The position numbers and the translations under genes are program-made. This document shows, piece by piece, positions 21,001 to 31,055 of a stretch of DNA of 64,000 nt (its first letter is position 1; each line of letters begins with the position of its first letter). The notes below the pieces were generated by a model. It was not told the DNA's origin and did not search any database. It saw only the letters and a program-made list of their open reading frames with translations. This stretch comes from Nymphalis io (taxonomy: Eukaryota > Arthropoda > Insecta > Lepidoptera > Nymphalidae), in NCBI RefSeq assembly GCF_905147045.1, contig NC_065918.1, forward strand, positions 15,066,001 to 15,130,000, written 5' to 3'.

Positions 21001-23743
21001 ATCAAGAGCTACCAAATTCGGTAGATTTAAGTTCATTCAATACAAAAATTTATTTTAAGCATCCTTAAAGAACACAAATTTTGCATATGTTGGCAAAGCC
21101 GTCATTGGCGTTGATGAGCGTCAAAATCGGGATCATATATCTATGTATATCTTGATACAGAGAATAGAAAACGATTGATGAATAAGTATATGCTGAGATA
21201 CTCAACCAAATCTGAAGAGCATCATCACACGGCAAATGATTTACAAAACGTGCTAACCTAAACCAAACCAGTCTCATGAAATATGGAAAGCAAATATATC
21301 CTTAAGAAATTCAACCCTGAGCCACAAAAGAATATTGACGGCAACAAATTGACAGTTTTGTAAAGATTCGTTCGAGGATCCAGAGCAATTAATGAACTCC
21401 ATTGGATAATTAATTAGTATAAACTACAAATAGGTTAGATTGCCATATCGCAATAAAAAATGGTGAAATATTTATTTGTAATCATGCCAACAAATTTTAT
21501 TTCTCGGATGCATTAATATCCAAGCCGTATTGAGCTACCGTTCTAGCTAAAAGGCAATTTTCATGGCAATTTCATGACAATCCATAAAGGATAACCTTTG
21601 GAGTCTGGACTCAGCATGTGGTATATAATTAAGTCATCTAGAAGATTTTTTATGTGTTCGGTTTTTTCAAAAGTATCCATAATCTTTATTTGATTATAAC
21701 TATTAAATGTTACTGTTTTCTTCGAATTTACCGAGTTACGAGAAAACTGTAACATTTAAAAATTGTATGGTAAATATTATGTGTACGTTCAGTTTCTATG
21801 AAATCTACTTTGGAAATAGTTTAATCAGTTAGTATGCAATATTTGTTTTTTTTTGCAGATACATGGGGTCTGTTGAAACTTTAGCTCACAAAGGTACTGG
21901 AGTGGTCTGTCAGGCGGTTAAAAAAATAGTAGGTGAATGTAATGGGGAACCAGGCGCGCAACCGTGCATATTAGAAGTATCAGATCAAGGTCTTCGAATG
22001 GTTGATCGATCGAAACCTGACGTAAGTTTACTACGTTTAATTTTAGACTGTTAAAAAATTTCACTTCCAATTTTTAACATCAAATATCAATTTTACAATT
22101 GATAAATTAAATGTTTACGTGAATCAATAATAAAAAAGATTATATAAATGATACGAAAGCAAAAAGAGTTTATAAAGTCGTTGGTTCTTATGAATTATTT
22201 TGAAACAAAATTATATTAACTAAAAAGTAAAAGAATGTTAGAGTCGCTTAAATAAAGTGCAACTAGATTTGATTAAGTAGATATCATTCAATTGCTTGGT
22301 AAATGTATATTCTTTAAAGAAGATAAAATTGTGATACCACAACCACTTGCGATCGATTAACACGTGGAAGCGAAAATAAAACAAGTTTTCACTATCCTCT
22401 ACTCAGTCAAACAACACTTATCTGTTACCTGCTATTGTGTTTGTGATCATTAACTAACGTAATGAGAAATATTCTTAACGTAAATTAAGAATTTTTGAAA
22501 AGTGTATAACGCGTGTATTAAAATCTTTTATATTTTCCTTAAATTTAATTGACGTGGTAATTAGATTACCACATCAAATAATTCGAGATTTATTTTCTCC
22601 AACACGATGTCCTTTACATATTACTTATTTACGAGTTATTATACCTTGAAATCTTATGTTTATATTTTCTAAATCTGGACTGTCTGGTCACTTGTCCTGA
22701 TAGTAGATAATAATTAATCTTGAGACGCCGTTGTAGTTGTGTAGTGTTTCGTTGTATCCTGTACCTTTTCGACGTTAAATTTTTATATTTTTATATTTAT
22801 TTTTTTCATTCAAACAGCGAAGTCGAAGTGGTCCATGCATCGACTACTTCTATTCTCTCAAGAACGTCTCCTTCTGCGCTTTTCATCCTCGCGATCATCG
22901 GTACTTGGGATTTATCACAAAACACCCAACGCTGCAAAGATTTGCTTGTCACGTGTTCAGGGGGACAGAGTCTACAAGACCAGTCGCGGAAGCTGTAGGG
23001 TAAGACTAATGAGACAGTAAGTGTTCAGTCTTTGCATTTTGTTCAAAAGACGTTCATGGAAGACTCAACTATGTCAGCATGGCATTTTATATTTTTTATA
23101 ATGGTAAATTTTGTAGCTAGGTACAACTAGTACTAGTTGGCAAATTTGTGTAACATTCAGTAAATCTATAATATTTAATTTTTCTTTTTAAAATCTTTAG
23201 TTAGCCTCAATGCTTACGTTAGCAATATGAAAGACAATATGGGTAAATTTTATGTTCAACCGTTGGGGTATCCTAAGGCCAGGATTGGAATTGAGCCTTT
23301 CAGATCATTATACTATAAATATTATATCATTAAAGATGAGCATATATTTAATATAAATATTATACGTACACCATGCTTAAAACAACTTATTTGGCTTTCT
23401 TGTCTATGTCCAACTCAATGGATGTAATAATAAAATTGTGTACGCATATACATAGAAGCACATAAAAATTGCTTAATATAAATAAATTTTATATAATTTT
23501 GTTTTGAAAATATTAATTCCATATCTTAGAAGAATAGTACGTATGGCGTTTTTTTTTGTTTGTTTCAAGGAAATTTGAAAACCATGTGTTTAACGCTCTG
23601 TTTCATGATATATATTTATTATTATTTAAGCTTATACTACGTGGTTAATTTTTTTTTATTCTCATTACAGGAGAGCGTTCCAGAGGTTTTATCAGAAGTT
23701 CATCGAAACTGCGTACCCGATTGAAGATATCTACATTGAATAA
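6013..23743 (+). CDS. JIP1: JNK-interacting protein 1 (JIP1/Aplip1-type scaffold), 8 coding exons
   Basis: A scaffold that binds JNK-pathway kinases and links cargo to kinesin-1 in axons. Coding exons: 6013-6095, 6258-6487, 8327-8581, 11737-11937, 12719-12836, 21859-22021, 22818-22999, 23671-23743. All junctions are GT/AG and phases agree, giving 1305 nt and 434 aa. It starts MADSEFEEF. A basic RRRRKLPEIP motif lies at residues 91-100, an SH3 domain at about 220-276 (ends GIFPSAYAVDMD), and a PTB domain at about 292-430 (YMGSVETLAHKG; FYSLKNVSFCAFHP; FGFITKHP-like GFITKHPTLQRFACHVF). The C-terminus PIEDIYIE is the Tyr-acidic tail that in JIP1 binds kinesin light chain TPRs. Mammalian JIP1 is longer (roughly 700 aa); the insect forms are short, and this length fits. 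Intron 5 (9 kb) carries a dead LINE. The identification is secure; the precise start of exon 4 is the least certain junction. Confidence 0.93.
6258..6487 (+). CDS. JIP1: JIP1 exon 2 (residues 28-105, basic motif)
   Basis: The acceptor AATAG at 6253-6257 is the one that keeps phase with exon 1; the nearer AG at 6261-6262 would shift the frame. The exon encodes an acidic, Ser/Asp-rich stretch followed by RRRRKLPEIPKTRK. Donor GTAAGT at 6488. The open frame runs on into the intron to 6684, which is only read-through. Confidence 0.88.
6488..8326 (+). other. JIP1 intron 2
   Basis: AT-rich intron containing one complete SINE (7612-7893). Nothing else in it looks functional. Confidence 0.7.
7612..7893 (-). 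mobile_element. tRNA-derived SINE family 1, complete copy
   Basis: On the minus strand it begins GCCGAGATGGCCTAGTGG (A box) and has the B box GGGTTCGAACCCG about 50 bases on, as in a tRNA gene. The body contains the GTGAGGAAATCTGCATGTG and GGTGGAATAAGCTCC segments, and the end reads ACAGGCTGTTA. It lies antisense to JIP1 in intron 2. Other copies or fragments: 318-540, 19177-19295, 27966-28268 and 55795-55925. Confidence 0.85.
8327..8581 (+). CDS. JIP1: JIP1 exon 3 (residues 105-190, linker)
   Basis: Acceptor TTACAG at 8321-8326, donor GTAAGT at 8582. Encodes a Ser/Pro-rich linker with LADELGAL and an acidic CGYLLDEDSSPDSERL stretch followed by SP and TP dipeptides (HSPID, LSPTP) that are candidate proline-directed kinase sites. 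Phase is 1 at both ends and agrees with the neighbours. Confidence 0.88.
9359..10249 (-). mobile_element. LINE family A, 5'-truncated copy (C-terminal half)
   Basis: Minus-strand Jockey/CR1-like element. A poly-T run at its left edge is the poly-A tail, and the right edge at 10249 is an abrupt 5' truncation. Frames at 9479-9859 and 9983-10249 encode the region after the reverse transcriptase (KWG..LVEFNAKKTQVCA; DVKVTNTLEPLQLRRE; SFKRGVKRH). It is interrupted by frameshifts, but it keeps a roughly 450-bp segment that is deleted from the longer copy at 14063-17466. Confidence 0.8.
10964..11345. repeat. Dispersed-looking repeat with two diverged ~125-bp units
   Basis: It opens with a perfect 15-bp hairpin (10964-10978 with 10988-11002). 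Two units follow that share AAAGC.C.TT.ATTTG.TA.CCATA, then a ATTTTGT..CG.CGGCC.TCT motif: one at about 10997-11095, the other at about 11120-11200. Similar CGGCCATCT-containing repeats are familiar from lepidopteran genomes, but I cannot name a class. Confidence 0.45.
11737..11937 (+). CDS. JIP1: JIP1 exon 4 (residues 190-257, SH3 first half)
   Basis: Acceptor AATTACAG at 11729-11736 has a weak pyrimidine tract but is the only AG that keeps phase. Encodes a Ser-rich lead, then the SH3 opening THRGLHKFNPRHHDEIEVE, with GDPIYVQKEADDLWCEG holding the conserved acidic RT loop and Trp. Donor GTATTT at 11938 is non-consensus beyond GT. Confidence 0.85.
12163..12204. repeat. 17-bp hairpin, 8-nt loop
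   Basis: Left arm 12163-12179 (TTGAGTATATTGAGTAG) pairs with 12188-12204 at 16 of 17 positions around an 8-nt loop, inside JIP1 intron 4. Confidence 0.85.
12719..12836 (+). CDS. JIP1: JIP1 exon 5 (residues 257-296, SH3 end to PTB start)
   Basis: Acceptor TTTTTTTTCAG ending 12718, donor GTAAGT at 12837. Encodes VNLRTGQQGIFPSAYAVDMD, the last SH3 strands with the characteristic G-I-F-P-S-A-Y, then RERYLLG leading into the PTB domain. Confidence 0.93.
13096..13262 (+). mobile_element. Family B retroelement fragment
   Basis: Plus-strand sense fragment beginning near TTGGTGGAAGGATTTTGTGC and containing CTGGGTAGGCACCACCCATTCAT and a GAGTCAATGTAGTTACAAG segment, in the order expected of family B, but heavily diverged and lacking the poly-A end. 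Confidence 0.55.
14349..15680 (-). pseudogene. LINE A reverse transcriptase domain
   Basis: A 443-codon open frame. In order it shows NASGPNRIPAIVLKKC, EAWRRANVQAVPKKGDRSDP (finger region), NYRPIAITSVLCKVMERI, SLDISKAFNRVWH (first catalytic Asp), NAGVPQGSVLSPTLFLLYIN and CYADDS (the catalytic Asp pair). These are standard non-LTR reverse transcriptase blocks. After CLLYK the frame jumps to SFLSPRELV because of the internal deletion, so the original C-terminus is lost. The upstream part of the same polyprotein continues at 15689-17043 in other frames. Confidence 0.9.
15689..17043 (-). pseudogene. LINE A endonuclease domain and linker, frameshifted
   Basis: The frame from 17043 encodes FSNIRGLHANLNAVHHHL, FLTETQIL (catalytic Glu) and LLGDFNAHHESW (catalytic Asp/Asn), the signature of an APE-type endonuclease. 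After HPVEYQ (about 16190) the frame shifts. In the restored reading direction the conserved SDH triad appears as S-D-N, a loss of the catalytic His. The linker, with W and NRWFTRECADAV, continues at 15689-16150, ends in another frameshift, and is followed by a TAG near 15700. Confidence 0.85.
17900..18500. pseudogene. Decayed coding-like remnant, unknown
   Basis: This stretch is clearly richer in G+C than its surroundings, and short plus-strand frames look coding-like (for example LEKGVTATQILKQTEQI at about 18240-18295 and, in another frame, RVSKGKVRVIGEVGGNN at about 18366-18416). Stops and frame changes are frequent. It could be the nucleic-acid-binding ORF1 of an old non-LTR element, but there is no zinc knuckle I can point to. 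No function assigned. Confidence 0.35.
19177..19295 (+). mobile_element. SINE family 1, head fragment
   Basis: Contains the tRNA-like start GATGGCCAAGTGGC, TCGAATCTTAACCGA and a degenerate B box (GTTCAACCCC), then the TTCATCTCGTGCTT segment of the SINE body, where similarity stops. Confidence 0.65.
19436..19845. repeat. Diverged 208-bp tandem duplication
   Basis: Copy 1 starts at 19436 and copy 2 at 19644, both with CAAGTACGGCGTTTATG. They share TTATTCATGTATTTAATCTGTGTAGAAT, TTATTGTAGC.TTAAGTT and TTTACAC.TTGATTAA in the same order. I estimate about 80% identity by eye. Confidence 0.8.
21859..22021 (+). CDS. JIP1: JIP1 exon 6 (residues 297-350, PTB first half)
   Basis: Acceptor TTTTTTTTGCAG ending 21858, donor GTAAGT at 22022. 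Encodes YMGSVETLAHKGTGVVCQAV and CILEVSDQGLRMVDRSKPD, the first PTB strands and helix. The ATG at 21863 is internal, not a start. Confidence 0.94.
22022..22817 (+). other. JIP1 intron 6
   Basis: 796-bp AT-rich intron. I see no repeat or regulatory feature in it. Confidence 0.7.
22818..22999 (+). CDS. JIP1: JIP1 exon 7 (residues 351-411, PTB core)
   Basis: Acceptor AAACAG ending 22817, donor GTAAGA at 23000. Encodes CIDYFYSLKNVSFCAFHP and YLGFITKHPTLQRFACHVF, the most conserved part of the JIP PTB domain. The open frames that overlap it here are shadows in other frames. Confidence 0.94.
23000..23670 (+). other. JIP1 intron 7
   Basis: 671-bp AT-rich intron with no recognisable feature. Confidence 0.7.
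23671..23743 (+). CDS. JIP1: JIP1 exon 8 (C-terminus, stop)
   Basis: Acceptor TCATTACAG ending 23670. Encodes RAFQRFYQKFIETAYP and IEDIYIE, then TAA at 23741-23743. The final helix of the PTB domain and the kinesin-light-chain-binding tail are intact. Confidence 0.95.
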
Positions 23744-23865
23744 AAAAAAAAAAACAAGCAATAACTTATTCGTCTATGTTACATGCTTTCGTATTTAAAA
23801 TTCACAGACTCTTAGCGTGGTTATAATCAAGTAATAAGTTAGTTAAAGTTTAAGCTAAAATCTTG

Positions 23866-23871
23866 AATAAA
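23866..23871 (+). terminator. Candidate JIP1 polyadenylation signal
   Basis: AATAAA 123 bases after the stop codon. An alternative distal candidate is the ATTAAA near 26499, followed by a GT-rich stretch at about 26513-26535. Sequence alone cannot say which is used. Confidence 0.35.
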
Positions 23872-26756
23872 TATTTAAAAAAAACTTACTCGTTTACAGA
23901 TTTCGAGAAATCATAGGTTATATTATATAGCGTTATACAATTATATAGTATTCACGTTGGTTACCCTCCGAGCAACATCGCTTAGATCGATTCCATTTTA
24001 TACCTCAAATATATGCCTTTTTATAAAATTTCGCTCAAATCAAATCATTATAAATATATTAAGAAACGCTAAGTGACTGTGAAACCATCATTTACTTCTA
24101 CTGAAAATCCAATCACCATTTAAATGTATATTAATAAGTCGTACTAAATAAAAAAAAAAATCTAGTTACTATGAATTTAAAAGTATAAATAAATCTAAGA
24201 ATGCAATATTATTTTTATTATAGAAACTTTCACGTGACGATGTTTTGTCGCATTAATTTTTTTAAATAAAAATCTCTTATCTATATTAAAAAATACATTA
24301 ATAATTTAAAATTTATTTAGAAAAAACAGTATTCCAAAAAAAAATAAAAAATAGAATAGAGACCTACATAATATTAAAATTGGTACTAGGTAAATTATAC
24401 AATTAATAATCAGGAAAATAATACATGTAACGTCAGTTTCTTAAACGCTAATCAAAGTAAGATTTACTAATCTGACTAAATAATTAAAATCCATTGGTCG
24501 CATATCATATTGCCATAGGCTGCCATCTACCAATCATATTAAAGTAATTGCTTAATCTGATTTTGACCAGTGTTTCAGTAACTGGTGGGTCGTCTTAAAT
24601 TTCATCTAGTAATTAATTATATTAGCATTCAAAATGCATCGTATATTATTGAATCGAAGTTGTTATGAGCACATACTAATGCTAGAATTATATTTTATAG
24701 ATCAGCTTGAAGATTAAAATTATCTTAGATTGCGATAGCTTAAATACCTTAAATTGTATTAATACAAAAACAGAAATCATTGACAATAGACATTAACAAT
24801 ATTTTAACTAATTTATTTGGTGATTTGGATTTTCTGGAGACGAGTTTATTTAACAGCTGTTTAAAGGCTGTAGTATCATGCATTTAAAACAATACGAAAC
24901 TGTTTATCAAAATATTAGTATATTTTTTTAACAATTATCAAATTATTACTCTCACAAGCCTTGCAATGCCTTGCTTGTGATAAAAGAACGATTTCAATTT
25001 TGAATTACCCAATTGAACATTACCATGCAGCTTGGTGAAACCAATACAATGTGATTTGGCGGTACTAACATCTCTATATATTTATATTAACAGAATTAAT
25101 CAATTGAATTATTTTAAAATGAATTTAATATTTTTTATTTTAATATAATTATAATATAAAGCCATACGCGGAGAAATATCAATTTAGATTCTCTTATAGC
25201 TGTGATATAATCAGTTGATTTTCATCGTAGTTTACATGTATCAATGTTTTATCATTCAAATTAAGTGGGATTCGCTGATGTTTATCTTTAGCTCATTAAG
25301 ATTTATACCGATAAGGTATTGTATCGATATTTATATTTATCGATTTTATTGTTTAGATTAGTATAAAAAAAAACTTAATTCAATCGAAATCATAACAATA
25401 TGGCACCGACTCTTCTTAAAGCAACCTATCAGATGTTCAACGTTCAAACACACAACTTAAAAAATTACGAAACAATTATAACCTTTTCACCAATCTGATT
25501 CACAAAATGGTTCACACTGTAAATAATTATCATATTATTCATAAATATTTACTAAGCGTATTATAAATGATATATACTTTGTCTCCTTCTTTATAATTTA
25601 ATATATTTAAATGAATGAGACAATTTTTTTTTTAAATTTAAAATACGTTTATTTACCTTTATGAGTAAGCGTTTGATATGGTCACATGTATGATGCGATA
25701 TCTTATTTAGATTTCATTTTTTATTTAATATAGCCGGTAAATAACTCAAATGAAGTAAGGGATACACCCCCCCCCTCTCAATTTCATTGTAGTAGTAACA
25801 ATTATAAGTAGAATTTACTTTATCGATTAATTTTTATGCAACTGTGTAACAAATTTTTCAAAAGTTTTGGACTATGCGAAAAAAGAACAATTATAATATA
25901 ATTATAATTCATTTATATTGTATTTCTCTGTTGTTCGTATTATCGTAACTGTCGATTCAATGATTATGGTTGTGCATACATCAAAAAATCTTCCATAAAC
26001 GTTTGTAAAGTTTATATAAATATTACGAACTTTATATGAAATAAATAGGCTCTCGTTTTGTATATCACTACGCATGACATTTAATATTTTCGCATGCTTA
26101 ATTTTTACACAAAGTCAAAATCAAGTGAATATGATAAATAATAATAATACTAATCTTAACAAATAGTCTGTCAATATTAAATATACAATTTAATTTAGGG
26201 GAAAAAAGTGTTCGCTTACATTTTAATTGCCTAGCTGATTCATGTGTTGTAAAAAAAAATGAAAACGTGTTTGAACAAAATAACCGAATAAGATTTGAAC
26301 ATTTATTTATAAAATTAAATGAAGATAATGCATCATGAATGTGTTTATGTAAATATATCTTATGTAATGTCGGCAGGTTTCAGTCAGAAATTGGCTATGG
26401 TTAACAAAGCTAAACGATGCTGTGAGACGAAATGATAGAAAGAATCTTATTTATTTTTCCAATGCTGTAATAGTGTAATTGACATGTTGAGTAAAGCATT
26501 AAAATGTATTATGTGGGACTGGTGTTCATTTGTTTTATTTGGAAATTAATATTATAAATTATATTAATAAATTATTTTATTTTATTTATGAAGGTCTTTA
26601 TAAATTCCACCAGGTCAGAATGTAGGTATTACAAAGAACAACACCAACTCCGAAGTATTTACTTAAACGAATACGTAGTAAATGATTGAATAATGTCTCT
26701 TTTAGAAATCAACGATTACGGACTACAAGCTTTTTATCATCTATATACATATTCCT

Positions 26757-27090
26757 TGACTTCCTTGTTGGTCTAGTGGCTTGATGTAAGGCCGCAGACC
26801 CGAAGGTCCTGGGTTCAATTCTCAGGTCGGACCAATAAAAATATTGAGTTTTTCTGTCAGAAAATTCTCAGTAGCTGCCCGGCGTGAGAAAGCACGTAAA
26901 GCCGTTGGTCCTGCGCCTGAACTCTTCCCGGTCGTATCGGATTGTGGTCCCATCGGATTATGAGAGTTAGGAAATAGAGATTGCACACATATTTGTGCAC
27001 TATAATATTATCTCCTGCGTAGTTGGCTAATCTCTCTTGAGATTGGCCGCCGTGACCGAAATCGGTCTGGAGAACATTATTAATTATTAT
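26757..27090 (+). mobile_element. tRNA-derived SINE family 2
   Basis: The head reads TTGGTCTAGTGGCTTGATG (A box) and CCTGGGTTCAATTCTCAGG (B box). The body runs through CGTAAAGCCGTTGGTCCTGC, a GGTCGTATCGGATTGTGG segment and GATTGGCCGCCGTGACCGAA, ending in ATTATTAATTATTATTATAC repeats. A tail fragment of the same family is at 58904-58975. It differs throughout from SINE family 1. Confidence 0.85.
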
Positions 27091-27965
27091 TATACATATA
27101 CCTTAATAAAAATTTCTGTTAATGATTTTTAACATAAAATTTAAATGCAATAGCAAAGGAAAAGATATAATTATAAAAATATAATAATTTTAAATACAAA
27201 ATCACATTGTACTTGAATCGGAAAGTTTTTAGCTGATCTTATAAAGTTACACGGTAATTTTTCTGTAAAACCAAATAAGGTTTTTTTAATAACACATTGT
27301 TAACATATAAAAAACAAATTAAAGTTATCCATATCTATCTATTATTGGGTTACGAATACTTTAACATTCTCAATATTTAAAGGTTCTGGAAGAATGCTAA
27401 ATATTTTACAAAATATCTTCACACACAAACTATTGTAAAACGAAATAATGTTTTATTTTTATTAATAAGTTCAATATTAAAGTAATTTATTCAGTTCGTA
27501 TGCACTAGTTCTGATATATTTACGAATACATGAAAAATGGATACAAGTATTGTGATTTATATAGAATATTTTATTTTTTAATTTCAAATAATATCTTCGA
27601 TATTAGTTGAGTTTTATATTGTACGCATCTAAATAGAAACTCAGATTAACTAACCGCAAATACGACCAGAAAACGGGGCAGTTCTTGGCGATGCTAACAC
27701 TTGAACAATTGCCAGCGCTCATTACTACAGCGACACTATCATTGATTTTGTTCGCTACATAGGCTTTATACCAATTATATCACTTACTTCTCTTAACTTA
27801 AGTAATATTAATTTATCATGGAACTTTGATCAATCAGTCATATAACTTTATCAATATTGCACCGAATGAAATACTCTCCAAATTATAATCATTCTGATAT
27901 TGAGTTTTTGATAGAAACATATTTTTTTACATATATTTAATTAATAAACAGTTGTATAATTACAT

Positions 27966-28268
27966 CCTAAGCTTTTGGCCCAGTGGTAAGAACGCGTGAA
28001 TCTTAACCGATGATCGTGGGTTAAAACCTGGGCAAGCACCACTGAATTTTCATGTACTTAATTTGTTATTATAATTCATGTTGTGTCTTACGGTGAAGGA
28101 AAACATCGTGAGGAAACCTGCATGTGTCTAATTTTCTGAAATTCTGCCACATGTGTATTCCACCAACCCGCATTGGAGCAGCTTGGTGGAATAAGCTCCA
28201 TACCTTCTCCTCAACAATGGAGAGGAGGCCTTAGCCCAGCAGTAAGAAATTAACAGGCTGTTAATACT
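27966..28268 (+). mobile_element. tRNA-derived SINE family 1, complete copy
   Basis: Plus-strand copy with head TTTTGGCCCAGTGGTAAGAACG, a degraded B box (GGGTTAAAACC), GTGAGGAAACCTGCATGTG, GGTGGAATAAGCTCC and end TAACAGGCTGTTAAT. Same order as 7612-7893 in inverse orientation. Confidence 0.85.
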
Positions 28269-28579
28269 ATTATGATTAATTCCCAATAGCAACTTAAAAT
28301 TAACTGTGTTTGCACTCCCGTGCCTCGAAAAACAATACTATGCTACATGATACCTGGGGTGGTATCAAGTAACTTGCCAATTGGATTGCGACGTTGCTCC
28401 TGTCTTTTCGTAAACAACTCTTATCCAGCGAAGCTACTTAACGTCTGGTGAGAAAAGCCATCTTAGCTGAAGGATATTTTGTTTCCAGACTAAATAGCAG
28501 ATTATTTAAATGTTTTTTTTTTTGTTTTTATTTTAAATAATATCTAACGTTCGACACATTTTTAAGCATAAGAATAAAG

Positions 28580-28611
28580 AATTGTAATATATATATATAT
28601 ATATTACAATT
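28580..28611. repeat. 32-nt perfect palindrome with (AT)n core
   Basis: Starts AATTGTAATATATA and reads identically on both strands. The (AT)n microsatellite core is flanked by matching AATTGT/ACAATT ends. Confidence 0.9.
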
Positions 28612-29226
28612 AAAATTTTAAAAAAATTTACATTAAAAAATTATCGCATTTTGCATCTAATGCCCTTGAACGAAGTTATTAATCATAAATAATGTTTATT
28701 TCTTCTATTAAATTGATACATTTGTTGCGTATAATGATATATTAATAATGATAATTTATAAATGGAAGTACACAATTTAAGCTACAATAATTTATTTAAT
28801 GAATATGTAACGTTTTATTTATTTCGTTCATTCTTTAAAGCTGATATTTTTAATGACTCTTACTAGTATGGTTTGAAAAATAAAACATTTATTTTTTACA
28901 TATAATTTTATTGAATCACAAAACTAAATTTAGTACAATATTAGGTACTACATACACGCTTTAAAGTTATTCAGTGAGCAACATCATTAAACACACCAAT
29001 ACGTAACATAAATTAACAAAATAGTTGAAAGTATACATTAACAATAACAGTAGTATTACAACAAATATATTTAAATTAATTTACAATATAATTAATCATC
29101 AAAGAATTATTTCAGTTGGACACTTAGCCGTATTCGCAAAAGAATATACCAATAGGCTTAGGCAAAGTCAATTCAAATACCGCAACATTCTAAATGTTTC
29201 AGGAAATGTTGCCCATGTCTTATTGC

Positions 29227-29505
29227 TTTTTATATAACAGGTGGACTAGCAAATGGGCAACCTGACGGTAAGTGGTCACCACCGCTCATAGACATTGCAT
29301 TAAAAGAAATGTTAACCATAGCTTACATCGTCAATGCGCCACTAACCTTGGGAACTAAGATGTTATGTCACTTGTGCCTGTAATATATATAACACTGGTT
29401 CACTCACCCTTTAAACCGAAACACAACAATACCACGTACTGCTGTTTTGCGGTAGAATATCTGATGAGTGGGTGGTTCCAACCTAGACGAAGAGCTTGCA
29501 CATAC
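29227..29505 (-). mobile_element. Family B retroelement
   Basis: Minus-strand copy (tail near 29227) with CCTGACGGTAAGTGGTCACC, GACATTGCATTAAAAGAAATG, CACTAACCTTGGGAACTAAG, ACACAACAATACCACGTACTG, GATGAGTGGGTGGTTCCAACC on the plus strand. The final GTAGGGCTTTGTGC part is truncated. Confidence 0.8.
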
Positions 29506-29970
29506 ACACAAACTTGTATGATTCCTCGAGCTTACTTTCACCGTATATTGGAGACGAAACAAAAACAGAATAAAAATATATTCGGTTGGGCTTGCCTAAA
29601 TTTGTATCCGTGACTTTTTTTTAGTATTTATCTATCAGATCTACTGAGATATTTCGGCTATACATCAGTGATAATCATCCCCGCTGTACAGCCTGTTAAT
29701 CTGTAGTTACAGATTGATACAAGATAAACGAATTACTGTACAGCTAATTACAGCTTGATGACGTGATGTTGGTAAATTTAGGAAAATTTAAAAATTTATA
29801 TATTTTTTTATATATAACGTGTCTACATTCGTTATTTGATGACTTTACAAAACTTAAATACCTCTCTCTTTACGTAGATTCTTGTCTTGATAAAACAATA
29901 AAATTGCATCGTAACTTTGTTTAAGCTCATTGGTTACTAAGAATATTCAATACATGAACATAATTTGCAG

Positions 29971-30016
29971 TGTACTAAAAATAACAAGAGTGAATAGTCT
30001 TGTTGTTTTTAGTACA
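29971..30016. repeat. 19-bp hairpin, 8-nt loop
   Basis: Left arm 29971-29989 (TGTACTAAAAATAACAAGA) pairs with 29998-30016 at 18 of 19 positions around an 8-nt loop. Confidence 0.88.
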
Positions 30017-30897
30017 TTCGGCGGTTTTTTCATCAGTACAAGGAATTTGGAGCCACAAATTCGTATGTACTGACTACTGCGTCACTAAAAGCGCAATGGT
30101 CAAATTGTTTATGGAATTTGGCAATTTTTCGAATGTCTAACTGAAAATACTTCTTTGGTGATTGATTAGTTTAAAACAAATTGACAATTTTAAACTAACA
30201 ATTATAATACATAATATTAATTTAATTAAAAATTTTACAATAATTTAAAAATAAATAATTGATTTTAAATATATGAATATTTTTGTAGATTTTAACAATA
30301 CAGAAGAATTTAGTTGAGATATAGCCAGCAAATTATTTATTACATGTAAGTTAAATCTTTTCAAATTATTCACGAAGCGTAGCACTGCAAACAGCACATA
30401 GAAATTTCAGGTGTAATAATTAAAGGATTAAATCTCATACGAATTAATGACATCTCCAAAAAAAAACCCCGGAGTGGCTGTGTGGATACACGAGTTTTAT
30501 TTAGTTATTATTTTTAATGCGCTTACTACTTTATGTCTTTTATTTCATGTTGACTTTTTAAAATAATATTAAATAATTCAATAAAATTAGTTTCTCGCAG
30601 ACAGGGTTGTAGGCTAGGTACATTCATAGCTTATGATTGTAAAAAATATTCAATGCTATTCAATTTACGGAACTTGTCAAAATAAAACAAATGAGCCCAA
30701 GCTCATGAAGTCCACTGAAATATTGAAGAGTATCGTCACCATCACATCTGATCTATGGTGCCAAATTATTGAATTATCATTCGAATGACATAGATTGACA
30801 AATTATAAAGTCGACATCTAAATAAAAAAATTACACTTGTACCCAGATTTCATTTTTATATTTAATTTAGAAGTAAATGGACCAATTTATAATTAGT

Positions 30898-31055
30898 TAC
30901 CATCGTCTATACATTGGGGCTGTAAGTAGTATAATATACTTCTTACAATGTCGCCACCACATACCACCATATGTTATGTCCATGTGCTTGAAATTAACCT
31001 GGCTTACTTCATTTCATTGGTAGAATATTTAGTGAGTCAGTCTACAATACTACTT
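30898..31055 (-). mobile_element. Very old family B fragment
   Basis: Retains in order TTACCATCGTCTATACATTGG, CTTACAATGTCGCCACCACA, TGTTATGTCCATGTGC and GGTAGAATATTTAGTGAGT. Highly diverged. Confidence 0.4.

Larger units (their letters stand above)
12837..21858 (+). other. JIP1 intron 5 (9 kb)
   Basis: The longest JIP1 intron. It contains an old family B copy (13096-13262), a nearly complete LINE A (14063-17466), a decayed coding-like remnant (about 17900-18500), a SINE head (19177-19295) and a two-copy 208-bp tandem duplication (19436-19845). 19850-21850 is AT-rich with nothing I can identify. Confidence 0.7.

Noticed and set aside
21863..22054. A plus-strand ATG-led 63-codon frame as a separate small gene
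   Set aside because: It is JIP1 exon 6; the ATG is internal, and splice sites at 21859 and 22021 fit the neighbouring phases.
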